Shown one piece after another: positions 34,320-43,476 of a stretch of 64,000 nt of DNA. Origin of the DNA: DATJLY01 sp035604615 (GTDB lineage Bacteria > Pseudomonadota > Alphaproteobacteria > ATCC43930 > CGMCC-115725); the NCBI GenBank assembly GCA_035604615.1, contig DATNID010000065.1, positions 156,623 through 220,622 on the forward strand, written 5' to 3'. The notes under the pieces were generated by a model that saw only the letters and a list, made by a program, of their open reading frames with translations, was not told the DNA's origin and did no database searches. The position numbers and the translations under genes are program-made. Position 1 is the first letter of the stretch, and the number at the start of each line of letters is the position of its first letter.

Positions 34320-35483
34320 TTAACCCTGGGCGGCGCGCGCCTGGAGCCAGGCTTCGAGCTTGTCGGGCGGCAGCGGCCGGGCGATGAGATAGCCCTGCAG
34401 TGCGCCGACGCCGAGTTCCTCGAGCATCGCCGCCTGCTCCTCGGTCTCGACGCATTCGGCGACGGTGCTCATCTCCATCGCCTCGGCGATCGCGAGCGTC
34501 GCCTTGACGATCGCGAGCGCGTCCTTGGTGCGGGTCAGGTCGGCGACGAACGAGCCGTCGATCTTGAGGATAGAGAACGGGAGCTGACGCAACTGCTTGA
34601 GCGAGGAATACCCGGCCCCGAAATCGTCGAGCGCGAGGCGCACGCCCTTGAGCCGCAGGCGGTTGAGCGTGTGCATCGCGTCGGCCGCGCTGGACGCCGC
34701 CGCGCTCTCGGTCAGCTCGAGCCCGAAATCCGCCGGCGGCATGCCGGCGCTGGCGAGCCGGTTCTGCAGGATGTCCGGCAAATCCTCCCACGCAAGGTTG
34801 CGTGCCGAGAGGTTGACCGCCATCGGCACCAGATGCCCCTTGTCGCGCAGGCGGACATAGTCGGCGATCGCGGCGCCCAACGCCCAGTCGGTGAGCCGGT
34901 CGGCCGCCGCCGCCGAGGACGATTCCTCGACCTGCGGAATGAACGCGCCCGGCATGATGCGGCCGCGGGTCGGATGGTTCCAGCGCACCAGCGCCTCGAC
35001 ATGGGAGAGCGCGCCGACGCGGCTGTGCACGATCGGCTGATATTCGAGCGTAAGCTCGCCGTCGCGCGCGGCCTGGATCACGCGCTCGGCCGTGAGCGGC
35101 GCGAAGTCCTCCTTGACGCGCGCCAGCATCTCCATCAAGGCGGCGGCGCGAACCGGCTTCGTGATCGCGCCCGCGACCTTGAACCCGAGCTCGCGCGCGA
35201 GACCCTCCGCCGTCGCCAGCACGCGTGCATCGAAGCCGCTCATCAGGATCAGCGCGTTGCGGTAGTCCTTGGTCTTGAGATAGCGCAGCTGCTGCATGCC
35301 GTCGGTGTCGCCGAGCGCGAGATCGAGCATGATCACCGCGGGCATGGCCTCGTCGTAGCGCAGCGCGAACTCGGCGGCGCGCGTGGTGGCGACGCTCTCG
35401 AACGCGGCCGCGTCGGCGATGCGCGAGATCAGCGTCCCGATCGCCGCATCGTCGTCGAGGATGAGCGCGCGCACGCCGCTCAC
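34320..35483 (-). CDS. Receiver-EAL response regulator (cyclic di-GMP phosphodiesterase)
   Basis: 387 residues: a receiver domain (about 1-120; LILDDDA, phospho-Asp in IMLDLALGD, Lys in TKPV) and an EAL domain (about 135-380) with VEALVRW, NLSARNL, ELTESAA, LDDFGAGYSSL and ILKIDGSFV. All catalytic acidic motifs look intact, so it should hydrolyse cyclic di-GMP. GTG 35483 overlaps the stop of the single-receiver gene (GTGA). Last gene of a three-gene signalling operon. Confidence 0.92.
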   Translation of the reverse strand: MSGVRALILDDDAAIGTLISRIADAAAFESVATTRAAEFALRYDEAMPAVIMLDLALGDTDGMQQLRYLKTKDYRNALILMSGFDARVLATAEGLARELGFKVAGAITKPVRAAALMEMLARVKEDFAPLTAERVIQAARDGELTLEYQPIVHSRVGALSHVEALVRWNHPTRGRIMPGAFIPQVEESSSAAAADRLTDWALGAAIADYVRLRDKGHLVPMAVNLSARNLAWEDLPDILQNRLASAGMPPADFGLELTESAAASSAADAMHTLNRLRLKGVRLALDDFGAGYSSLKQLRQLPFSILKIDGSFVADLTRTKDALAIVKATLAIAEAMEMSTVAECVETEEQAAMLEELGVGALQGYLIARPLPPDKLEAWLQARAAQG

Positions 35484-35854
35484 AGCCCGTCTCCGAGCAG
35501 CCGGTCGACAATCGCCTTGAGCTCGGCGGCGCGGAACGGCTTGCGCAGGACGGCATCGGCGCCGAGCTTGCTCGCGGCGTCGAGATAGATCCCTTTGTCC
35601 GCGGGATCGCTGCCCGTCATCGCCAGGATCTTGGTTACGATGCCGCGCCGGCGGATGTCGATGATGGTCTCGATGCCTTCCTTGCCCGGCATGATGAGGT
35701 CGGTGATGACGAGCGCCGGGGCCGCGCCCTCGAGGTGCCGCATCGCCTCGTTGCCGTTGCCGGCCTCGAGCACCTCGTGACCCGAGGCGGTCAGCATGCG
35801 CCCGACCGTCCGGCGCAGCTCGGCATTGTCGTCGACAAGAAGAATGAGCGACAT
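35480..35854 (-). CDS. Single-domain response regulator
   Basis: A 124-residue receiver: LLVDDN acidic patch, phospho-Asp in VITDLIMPG, Thr in AMTGSD and Lys in RKPF. No output domain, so it passes phosphate on or acts by protein contact. It starts 3 bases after the hybrid kinase stop and overlaps the EAL regulator, so all three are expressed together. Confidence 0.92.
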   Translation of the reverse strand: MSLILLVDDNAELRRTVGRMLTASGHEVLEAGNGNEAMRHLEGAAPALVITDLIMPGKEGIETIIDIRRRGIVTKILAMTGSDPADKGIYLDAASKLGADAVLRKPFRAAELKAIVDRLLGDGL

Positions 35855-35857
35855 GGA

Positions 35858-38497
35858 TCAACCTTTCACAACCATATCGGCGACCGGCAACGAATCCGGA
35901 TCGTCGAGCGTCTCACGCACCAGCCGCGCCAGCTCGTCGCGGCGATAGGGTTTGCCGAGGAAGCGATAACCGGCGATGTCGGGGGCGTTGGCGCCGAGAC
36001 GCGCCTGCGGAAATCCCGATGTCAGCACCACCTTGAGGCCCGGCCGCTTGGCCGCCGCCGCGCGCGCGAGATCGTCGCCGGTCATCTCGCCGGGCATGAC
36101 GATGTCGGTGAGGAGAAGATCGACGCGCTCGGCCTCGGCCAGGATCGCGAGCGCCTGTTGCGCCGCTTCGGCGGCGAGCACGCGGTAGCCCAGCTCCTGG
36201 AGCTGCTTCACCGCGATCACCCGCAGCTTCTCGTTGTCCTCGACGACGAGGATCGTTTCGCCGCGGCTCATCGTCGGCCGGCTGTCGCGCTCGCGCAGTG
36301 CCGGCGCCGCCTGGCCGCGGTCGCGCGGCAGATAGAGGCGGAAGGTGGTGCCGACGCCGGGCTCGCTGTAGACGCCGACATGGCCGCCCGACTGGCGCAG
36401 GAAGCCGAACACCATGGCGAGCCCGAGCCCGGTCCCTTTGCCCTGCTCCTTGGTGGTGAAGAACGGCTCGAAGATGCGGGTCATCACCTCCTGGGTCATG
36501 CCGGTGCCGGTGTCGGAGAACTCGATCACGACGTAGTCGCCCGGCTCGACGTCGACATGGCCCGCGGCGTAATCCTCGTCGAGCGCGGTGTTGCGCGTGG
36601 CGATGGTGATGCGGCCGCCCTTGGGCATCGCGTCGCGCGCGTTGGTCGCGAGATTGGCGATCGTCGCCTCGAGCTGCGCCGGATCGACGATCACCGGCCA
36701 CAGGTCGGGCGCGAGCTCGAGCCGCGTGTCGATCGTCTCGCTCAGCGTCCGGCGCAGCAGCCGCACCGTGTCGGCGATCAGCTCGTTCGCGTCGATACGC
36801 GCGGGATTGAGCGGCTGGCGGCGGGCGAAGGCGAGCAGATGCTTGGTGAGCTCGGCGCCGCGCAGCGCCGCGTCGAGCGCATCCTTGGCCAGCTCGTCGA
36901 TCTCGGGCCGGCCCTTGGCGAGCTCGCGCAGCAGGTCGATATTGCCGATGATGACGCCGAGCAGGTTGTTGAAATCGTGCGCCATGCCGCCGGTGAGGCC
37001 GCCGATCGCCTCCATCTTCTGCGCCTGCACGAGCTGGCGCTGGAGCAGCCGGCGCCGCGTCACGTCCTGGAGCGTGCCGGAGATGGAGACGACGGTGCCG
37101 CTCGCGTCGGGGATCGGCCGGCCCTCGAAGCGCACGACGCGCGTTCCGCCGTCGGCCAGCTGGATGGTGCTCTCGATCGGCGCGCGCGTGACGCCGCGCT
37201 TCAGATCGTCGAACCAGTCGATGACCTGCTGCGGGTCCTCATGCGCGACGCTGCGCTGCGCCATCTCGGGCGTGATCGCGCCGGGAACCCAGGTTTTGCC
37301 GTGGATGCGGTACATCTCCTTCGACCAGAACAGCGATCCGGTGGGGAGATGCTCCTCCCAACTGCCGATCGCGGCGATTTCCTGGGCACGGTCGAGACGC
37401 GCCTCGCTGGTGGCGAGTGCCGCCTGTGCACGCTTCAGATCGGTGATGTCGACGCCGATAGTGACGGTGCCGCCGTCGCGCATGCGGCGATGCTTGACCA
37501 GCTGCCAGTTGTCTTCGCCGATCCGGATCTCGGATGCACCCTCCCCGGCGCGATGGGCAGCCAAACGTTCGGCGACGAATGCTTCCTCGCGCCCGGCGGC
37601 GTCGGGGTAATAGCCCAGCGCGGCCGAGGCGCGCGTGAACTCTTCGTAGCTGACGCCGCGGTCGAGCGCATCGGCCAGGCCGGGGCGGTCGCGGCGGATG
37701 AAACCGTTCGACAGCACGATGTTGTCGTCGGCGTCGCAGATCAGGAAGCCGCCCGAGATGCTCTCGATCGCGTCCCGGAGCATCGCCTCGGCCTGTTCGG
37801 CGCGCGCGATCGCGTCTTGCAGCACGCTGACGTTGGTCGATGCCCCGCGATAGCCCAGGAACATCCCGCCGTCGTCGAACGACGGCACGCCGCTCGCTGC
37901 GATGTGGAGTCTAAGCTTGGGCCCGCGGTTGACGGTGTACTCGAACCCGGAAAAGGGGCGGTGCGCCTCGAGGTCCACCAGGTGACGCGCCCAATTCTCG
38001 TCTGTGGCCGGATCGGCCTCGGCCACTTCCCATCGCGTCCTTCCGAGGAGCCGCTCCTTGGGCACGCCCGATGCGGTGGCGGTGCCGCTGACCTCGATGA
38101 AACGATGCTCCCGGTCTGTCAGCCAGGTCCAGCTGCCGGTGATCCCGGTCACGGCGTCGAAGCGCTGCTCGCTCACCTCGAGCGCCCTGGTGCGCTCGGC
38201 CAGCCGGCGCTCGAGGCCGTTCCAGGCGCTGTCTCTGGCGGCGGCGAAGAGCACGCTGCCCGCTCTCAGGAACCCATCGGCCCGGGCGAGAGTGCGGCGG
38301 ATGTCGGCGGCGGCTGACGACGCCACCCTCGAGGCGACCAGCGTCTGATGCAGCGACAGGGCGTCGATGAAGCCGCATCCGGCGGCGATCGCGGCGCGGC
38401 CGATGGCGCCCAAATCGGGCGCCGCACACGCGTCCTCGCAGTCAAGCCATTGATCGAGCGCTTGGCGATAGCGCTCGTGCCAATCGGAACTCGCCAT
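35858..38497 (-). CDS. Cytosolic PAS hybrid histidine kinase
   Basis: 879 residues. An N-terminal helical domain (YRQALDQWLDCEDA..., RsbU-N-like), three or four PAS regions (about 115-480), HisKA with phospho-His in GGMAHDFNNLL, HATPase motifs (NLATNARDAM, FSDTGTGM, GTGLGLAMV) and a C-terminal receiver (LVVEDN, LLTDIVMPG, GKPY). No membrane segment, so the signal is cytoplasmic. ATG 38497 begins the conserved N-terminal domain; an upstream ATG at 38542 is less likely. Confidence 0.92.
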   Translation of the reverse strand: MASSDWHERYRQALDQWLDCEDACAAPDLGAIGRAAIAAGCGFIDALSLHQTLVASRVASSAAADIRRTLARADGFLRAGSVLFAAARDSAWNGLERRLAERTRALEVSEQRFDAVTGITGSWTWLTDREHRFIEVSGTATASGVPKERLLGRTRWEVAEADPATDENWARHLVDLEAHRPFSGFEYTVNRGPKLRLHIAASGVPSFDDGGMFLGYRGASTNVSVLQDAIARAEQAEAMLRDAIESISGGFLICDADDNIVLSNGFIRRDRPGLADALDRGVSYEEFTRASAALGYYPDAAGREEAFVAERLAAHRAGEGASEIRIGEDNWQLVKHRRMRDGGTVTIGVDITDLKRAQAALATSEARLDRAQEIAAIGSWEEHLPTGSLFWSKEMYRIHGKTWVPGAITPEMAQRSVAHEDPQQVIDWFDDLKRGVTRAPIESTIQLADGGTRVVRFEGRPIPDASGTVVSISGTLQDVTRRRLLQRQLVQAQKMEAIGGLTGGMAHDFNNLLGVIIGNIDLLRELAKGRPEIDELAKDALDAALRGAELTKHLLAFARRQPLNPARIDANELIADTVRLLRRTLSETIDTRLELAPDLWPVIVDPAQLEATIANLATNARDAMPKGGRITIATRNTALDEDYAAGHVDVEPGDYVVIEFSDTGTGMTQEVMTRIFEPFFTTKEQGKGTGLGLAMVFGFLRQSGGHVGVYSEPGVGTTFRLYLPRDRGQAAPALRERDSRPTMSRGETILVVEDNEKLRVIAVKQLQELGYRVLAAEAAQQALAILAEAERVDLLLTDIVMPGEMTGDDLARAAAAKRPGLKVVLTSGFPQARLGANAPDIAGYRFLGKPYRRDELARLVRETLDDPDSLPVADMVVKG

Positions 38498-38540
38498 GAC
38501 GTTCGCCCACCCTACGGCAGCGACCGCCTTGCCCCTCGCC

Positions 38541-38646
38541 AAAGCGATACACGTATATAGATACTATATATATCTTATACCATTATCAATAGTGAACAAC
38601 GAATTGGCTATCGACTGGTTCAATTTACTCGTTAAAGTTGTGATAC
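38541..38646. promoter_or_regulatory. AT-rich intergenic island upstream of the hybrid kinase
   Basis: About 105 bases are strongly AT-rich in an otherwise very GC-rich sequence, with runs such as TATATAGATACTATATATAT. Read on the minus strand it offers TTGTTC (-35-like) and GATAAT/TATAAG (-10-like) elements ahead of the kinase operon. No gene is seen in it. Confidence 0.4.
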
Positions 38647-38701
38647 GGCGGCGGCGCGGGGCGTCACGCTGGCGTGATGCGGAACGAGGCTGGCGCGCGC
38701 T

Positions 38702-38905
38702 ATGCTTGATCTGGATTTCGGAGCGACCGTGGCCCAAGCGAGTGCGAACCGGGCGCGCGACCCGCGGTTGGATTTCTTCCGCGGCAGCGCGATGTTCATC
38801 ATCTTCATCGCCCATTGCCGCGGCAATTCCCTGTGGAACTGCATCCCGGCCCGCTTCGGCGTGAGCGGCGCCGCCGTCGTGTTCATGTTCCCGTCGGGCA
38901 TGAGC
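38702..38905 (+). pseudogene. Truncated opgC-like gene remnant
   Basis: The frame from ATG 38702 encodes about 68 residues that look like the N-terminus of OpgC-type membrane proteins (ANRARDPRLDFFRGSAMFII, then FIAHCRGNSLWNCIPARFGV and VVFMFPSGM). OpgC proteins are normally some 350-400 residues with ten membrane segments that modify periplasmic glucans. Here homology stops at a hairpin repeat and the frame ends at 38995. So a decayed or deleted gene. Confidence 0.7.
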
Positions 38906-38966
38906 GACGAAGCAATCTCCTCGACCATGCGTTTGGGAGATTGCTTCGCTGCGCGCGCAATGACGG
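38906..38966. repeat. Hairpin repeat (GAAGCAATCTCC / GGAGATTGCTTC)
   Basis: GAAGCAATCTCC (38909-38920) and GGAGATTGCTTC (38936-38947) are perfect inverted complements around a 15-base loop, followed by GCTGCGCGCGCAATGACG. The motif resembles a widespread bacterial dispersed repeat I remember from many genomes. It sits exactly where opgC homology ends. Confidence 0.75.
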
Positions 38967-38985
38967 TGGGTGTGGAACCGCCGCC

Positions 38986-39489
38986 ATGGACCTGATCGTC
39001 GCCGGTCCCGGCACGGCGCTATGGGGCGGGCGCGCCATGCGTTGCGCCTTGGGCCGCGCCGGCGTCGCGGCGCTGAAGCACGAGGGCGATCACGCGACCC
39101 CGTCGGGCGCCTTCGTCATGCGCCGCGCCCTCTATCGTCCCGACCGCGAGCCGCCGCCGCCGACGCGCCTCGGGCTTGCGCTGATCGCCGCGCATGACGG
39201 CTGGTGCGACGACCCCGCCGATCCCGCCTACAACCGTCCGGTGCGGCTTCCCCACGGCGCCAGCGCCGAGGCGATGTGGCGCGCCGACCGGCTGTATGAC
39301 CTGCTGGTGGTGCTCGGCTTCAACGACGCGCCGGTGGTTCCGGGGATCGGGAGCGCGATCTTCCTCCACCTTGCTGCCGCCGATTTCGCGCCGACCGAGG
39401 GCTGCATCGCGCTCAGCCGCGACGACCTGCTCGCCGTCCTGGCCGGGGCGGACGGCACGAGCCGCGTCGTCGTTCCCCTCTCGTTCTGA
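38986..39489 (+). CDS. L,D-transpeptidase (YkuD-like) family protein
   Basis: 167 residues with the catalytic motif IFLHLAAADFAPTEGCIAL, which has the His and the TxGC Cys of L,D-transpeptidases. The N-terminus (MDLIVAGPGTALWGGRAMRC) lacks a signal sequence, so export is unclear; several proteobacterial YkuD proteins of this short kind share that. ATG 38986 is chosen after the hairpin repeat; the upstream open frame is repeat-derived. It is convergent with yggS. Confidence 0.85.
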   Translation: MDLIVAGPGTALWGGRAMRCALGRAGVAALKHEGDHATPSGAFVMRRALYRPDREPPPPTRLGLALIAAHDGWCDDPADPAYNRPVRLPHGASAEAMWRADRLYDLLVVLGFNDAPVVPGIGSAIFLHLAAADFAPTEGCIALSRDDLLAVLAGADGTSRVVVPLSF

Positions 39490-39490
39490 T

Positions 39491-40168
39491 TCAGGCGCGC
39501 CGTGCGCCGAACACGGCGGTCCCCACTCGGACCAGAGTCGCGCCGCAGCCGATCGCGATCTCGAAATCGGCGCTCATGCCCATGCTGAGGCCGGGAAGGC
39601 CGTTGCGCTTCGCGATCTCCGCCAGCAGCTTGAAATGCGGCGCAGGGTCCTGGCCTTCGGGCGGAATGCACATCAGCCCCGCGACCTCGAGGCCGAGCGC
39701 GAGGCAGTCCTCGACGAAACGGTCGGCGGCGTCGGGCGCGACCCCGGCTTTTTGCGGCTCCTTGCCGGTGTTGACCTCGACGAAGCATTGGCAGGATTTG
39801 CCCTGGCGCTCCATCTCGCGCGCCAACGCCGCGGCGAGGCGCGGCCGGTCCACCGTCTCGATCGCGTCGAACAGGCGCACCGCGTCCTTGACCTTGTTGG
39901 TCTGAAGCGGGCCTATCAGGTGGAGGCGGAGGTCCGGGCTGCGCTCCTTGAGCGCGGAATATTTCGCCAGCGCCTCCTGCACGCGGTTCTCGCCGAAGAG
40001 GCGATGGCCCGCTGCGAGCGCGGCGGCGACCGCATCCTGGGGTTGCGTCTTCGACACCGCGACCAGCGCCACCGCAGCCGGATCGCGGCCGGTTGCGCGC
40101 GCGGCGGCTGCGATGCGCGCGCCGACCGCTCTGAGATTGGCAGCGATATCGTTCTCGGGCGGCGTCAT
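39491..40168 (-). CDS. yggS: YggS family PLP homeostasis protein
   Basis: PLP-binding protein (PLPBP/ProSC) that buffers pyridoxal phosphate. 225 residues. The PLP lysine is in VALVAVSKTQP (about residue 37), followed by FGENRVQEA, HLIGPLQTNK and the phosphate-binding IGCGATLVRVGTAVFG. The family length is normal. ATG 40168 is preferred to upstream starts that add low-complexity residues. Divergent from the DUF3576 gene. Confidence 0.93.
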   Translation of the reverse strand: MTPPENDIAANLRAVGARIAAAARATGRDPAAVALVAVSKTQPQDAVAAALAAGHRLFGENRVQEALAKYSALKERSPDLRLHLIGPLQTNKVKDAVRLFDAIETVDRPRLAAALAREMERQGKSCQCFVEVNTGKEPQKAGVAPDAADRFVEDCLALGLEVAGLMCIPPEGQDPAPHFKLLAEIAKRNGLPGLSMGMSADFEIAIGCGATLVRVGTAVFGARRA

Positions 40169-40259
40169 CCTGGCCCGTCCACAAGATTTTTTGCCCGACC
40201 TCGACCGGCGTTGTACTATCCCGGCTGTCGCGGAGGAAGGGAAGCGAGGGAGTAACCTG

Positions 40260-40865
40260 ATGTCCTCACGAGCCGCCGCTTTACTGATTGCCGCCGCCGG
40301 CCTCCTTTCCGGCTGCGGCATGTTCAATTCCGATCGCCAGGACGTGCTGGGCCAGAACGATCCTGACTACGCCAAGCGCACCAACGATCCCTATCACACC
40401 GATCCGGCGTACTCGGCCAACCCCGACCTCACCGGCACGCGCTACAGCGACGTCGGCACCAAGAACCAAAGCCTCATCTCGTCGATCTTCGGCAAGGACG
40501 CCAACGACAAGAGCGAGGGCGGCGCGGGCGGGACCGGGGTCGGGGTCAACTCCTATCTGTGGCGCGCGACGCTCGACACGGTGTCGTTCATGCCGCTGTC
40601 ATCGGCCGATCCGTTCGGCGGCGTCATCATCACCGACTGGTACAGCCCGCCCGACCAGGCGGGCGAGCGCTTCAAGGTCAACATCTTCATCCTCGGCCGC
40701 GAGCTGCGCGCCGACGGCGTGCGCGCCAGCGTGTTCCGCCAGAAGCGCGACGCCGGCGGGCAATGGACCGACGCCGCGGTCGACCAGGCGACCGGCACCG
40801 ATCTCGAGAACGCCATCCTGACGCGCGCGCGCCAGATGCGTCTCAGCACCACCGCCGCCAAATAG
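40260..40865 (+). CDS. DUF3576 lipoprotein
   Basis: 201 residues with a lipoprotein signal (LLIAAAGLLSGCG, lipobox LSGC) and a DUF3576 domain (about residues 85-195: VNSYLWRATLDTVSFMPLSS, then GGVIITDWYSPP). ATG 40260 follows gagggag. It is 28 bases ahead of leuS; this order with lptE and holA downstream recurs in alphaproteobacteria, which points to an envelope role. Function unknown. Confidence 0.88.
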   Translation: MSSRAAALLIAAAGLLSGCGMFNSDRQDVLGQNDPDYAKRTNDPYHTDPAYSANPDLTGTRYSDVGTKNQSLISSIFGKDANDKSEGGAGGTGVGVNSYLWRATLDTVSFMPLSSADPFGGVIITDWYSPPDQAGERFKVNIFILGRELRADGVRASVFRQKRDAGGQWTDAAVDQATGTDLENAILTRARQMRLSTTAAK

Positions 40866-40893
40866 CGCCTTCCGTCCCGCCGCCCCCGACCGC

Positions 40894-43476
40894 ATGACGA
40901 CCACGGAGCCCCGGCCGCAGCGCTACAACGCCAAGGAGACCGAGGAGAAGTGGCAGTCGGTCTGGGCGGGGCGGGGGACGTTCGCGGTCGAGACCGATCG
41001 GGCGCGCCCGAAATACTACGTGCTGGAGATGTTTCCCTACCCCTCCGGCAAGCTCCATGTCGGCCATGTGCGCAACTACACCATGGGCGACGTTGTCGCG
41101 CGCTACAAACGCGCGCAAGGCTACAACGTGCTGCACCCGATGGGCTGGGACGCGTTCGGGCTGCCGGCCGAGAACGCGGCGATGGCGAGCGGCGACCATC
41201 CCGCCCGCTGGACCTACGACAACATCGCGGTGATGCGCGGACAGTTGAAGCGCATGGGGCTCAGCTATGACTGGCGGCGCGAGATCGCCACCTGCCATCC
41301 CGAGTATTACCGTCACGAGCAGAAGATGTTCCTCGACTTCCTCGCGGCGGATTTGGCCTATCGCCGCGAATCCTGGGTCAACTGGGACCCGGTCGAGAAC
41401 ACCGTCCTCGCCAACGAGCAGGTGATCGACGGCCGCGGCTGGCGCTCGGGCGCGCTGGTGGAGAAGCGGCTGCTGGCGCAATGGTTCCTGCGCATCACCA
41501 AGTTCGCCGACGAGTTGCTCGACGGCCTCGGCACGCTCGAGCGCTGGCCCGAGCGCGTGCGCGTCATGCAGGAGAAATGGATCGGCCGCTCCGAGGGCGC
41601 GCGGGTGCAGTTCGCGCTCGACGGGCGGCCCGACCGGCTCGAGGTCTTCACCACCAGGCCCGACACCCTCTTCGGCGCCGCCTTCTGCGCCATCGCGCCC
41701 AATCATCCGCTGGCCGAGGAATTGGCGCGCGGCAACGCTGAACTCGCCGTCTTCATCGCCGAATGCAACCGCATGGGGACGAGCGAGGCGGTGCTCGAGA
41801 CCGCGGAGAAGCGCGGCTTCGATACCGGCCTCAAGGCGCGCCACCCGTTCCGCGCCGGCGTCACGCTGCCGGTCTATGTCGCGAATTTCGTGCTGATGGA
41901 ATACGGCGCGGGCGCGATCTTCGGCTGCCCGGCGCACGACCAGCGCGATCTCGATTTCGCGCGCAAGTATCGCCTGGCGGTGGTTCCGGTGGTGCTGCCG
42001 CCAGGCGAGGATGCGACGCGGTTCGAAATCGGGACCGAGGCCTATACCGACGAGCCCGGCACCCTATTCAACTCCGAGTTTCTCAACGGCCTTGCCGTGC
42101 CGGCGGCCAAGCGCGCCGCGACCCAGAAGCTCGAGGCGCTTCAGGCCGGCACCGGCACCATCGCCTATCGCCTGCGCGACTGGGGCGTGTCGCGCCAGCG
42201 CTATTGGGGCTGTCCCATCCCGGTGATCCACTGTCCCGCATGCGGCATCGTGCCGGTGCCGGAAGCGGATTTGCCGGTGAGCTTGCCCGAGGACGTGCGC
42301 TTCGACCGGCCAGGCAATCCGCTGGCGCTCCATCCGACCTGGAAGCACGTGCGCTGCCCGCGCTGCGGCGGCGCCGCCGAGCGCGAGACCGACACGTTCG
42401 ACACGTTCTTCGAATCGTCGTGGTACTTCGCGCGCTTCTGCTCGCCGCGCGCGCCCACCGCCATGACGCGCGGCGATGTCGATTACTGGCTGCCGGTCGA
42501 CCAGTATATCGGCGGCATCGAGCATGCCGTGCTGCATCTTCTCTATGCCCGCTTCTTCACGCGCGCGCTCGCCGCGTGCGGCTATCTCGCCGTCGTCGAG
42601 CCCTTCGCCGGGCTGTTCACCCAGGGCATGGTGTGCCACGAGACCTACCGCGACGCCGACGGCAACTGGCTCTTCCCCGAGGAGGTCCATCGCACGGACG
42701 GCGTGCTCAGCGACGCCAAGGGCCGGCCCGTCGTTTCAGGCCGGCTCGAGAAGATGTCGAAGTCGAAGAAGAACGTGGTCGGGCTCGAGGCCATCGTCGA
42801 TGCCTTCGGTGCCGACACGGCGCGCCTCTATCTCCTCAGCGACAGCCCGCCCGAGCGCGACCTCGAATGGACCGACGCCGGGATCGAGGGCTCGTGGCGC
42901 TATGCCAACCGGCTGTGGCGGCTCGCGACCGATCCGCCAGTGGATCTTCCGCCGCCGGGCGCGCGCGTGCCGCACGAATTGCCGCCGCCGCTCGAGGACT
43001 TGCGCCGCGCGGTCCATCGCACCATCGTCGCCGTCACTGATGACCTGGAGAAATTCCGCTTCAACCGGGGCGTGGCGCATATCCGCGAGCTCACCAACGC
43101 GATCGAGGCGCTGGAGCCCGACGAGCACTCCGCGGGCGCGGTGCTGCGCGAGGCGATCGAGACCGCCGTCAAGCTGCTCGGCCCGATGATGCCGCATCTG
43201 GGCGAAGAGCTGTGGCAGGCACTCGGCCACACGCGGCTCCTCGCCGACGAAAGCTGGCCCGTGGCCGACGCCGAGCTGGCGCGCGAGGAGCGGGTGACGT
43301 ATGCGGTCCAGGTTAGCGGCAAGCTGCGCGACACTGTTGACGTGCCGCGCGGCACGGGCCAGGACGCGGTCATTGAGGTGGTGCTGAAACGGCCGGCGGT
43401 GCAGCGCGCGCTCGACGGCCGCGCGCCGCGCAAGACCATCTTCGTGCTTAATCGGATCGTCAATGTGGTGCCGTGA
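40894..43476 (+). CDS. leuS: Leucyl-tRNA synthetase
   Basis: Charges tRNA-Leu; class Ia, 860 residues. HIGH motif is H55-V-G-H58 in PYPSGKLHVGHVRNYTMGD; KMSKS is at residues 620-624. The CP1 editing domain (VFTTRPDTLFGA; GCPAHDQRD) is intact. A CxxC zinc pair is visible in CPACG and CPRCGG. The gene overlaps lptE by 14 bases. Confidence 0.98.
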   Translation: MTTTEPRPQRYNAKETEEKWQSVWAGRGTFAVETDRARPKYYVLEMFPYPSGKLHVGHVRNYTMGDVVARYKRAQGYNVLHPMGWDAFGLPAENAAMASGDHPARWTYDNIAVMRGQLKRMGLSYDWRREIATCHPEYYRHEQKMFLDFLAADLAYRRESWVNWDPVENTVLANEQVIDGRGWRSGALVEKRLLAQWFLRITKFADELLDGLGTLERWPERVRVMQEKWIGRSEGARVQFALDGRPDRLEVFTTRPDTLFGAAFCAIAPNHPLAEELARGNAELAVFIAECNRMGTSEAVLETAEKRGFDTGLKARHPFRAGVTLPVYVANFVLMEYGAGAIFGCPAHDQRDLDFARKYRLAVVPVVLPPGEDATRFEIGTEAYTDEPGTLFNSEFLNGLAVPAAKRAATQKLEALQAGTGTIAYRLRDWGVSRQRYWGCPIPVIHCPACGIVPVPEADLPVSLPEDVRFDRPGNPLALHPTWKHVRCPRCGGAAERETDTFDTFFESSWYFARFCSPRAPTAMTRGDVDYWLPVDQYIGGIEHAVLHLLYARFFTRALAACGYLAVVEPFAGLFTQGMVCHETYRDADGNWLFPEEVHRTDGVLSDAKGRPVVSGRLEKMSKSKKNVVGLEAIVDAFGADTARLYLLSDSPPERDLEWTDAGIEGSWRYANRLWRLATDPPVDLPPPGARVPHELPPPLEDLRRAVHRTIVAVTDDLEKFRFNRGVAHIRELTNAIEALEPDEHSAGAVLREAIETAVKLLGPMMPHLGEELWQALGHTRLLADESWPVADAELAREERVTYAVQVSGKLRDTVDVPRGTGQDAVIEVVLKRPAVQRALDGRAPRKTIFVLNRIVNVVP

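Noticed and set aside
35735..38317. 860-codon plus-strand frame opposite the hybrid kinase
   Set aside because: Arg/His/Gly-rich composition without domains; it mirrors the kinase codons in high-GC DNA.
38815..38985. N-terminal extension of the L,D-transpeptidase-like protein
   Set aside because: The extra 57 residues are Arg-rich and translated from the opgC remnant and hairpin repeat in another frame.
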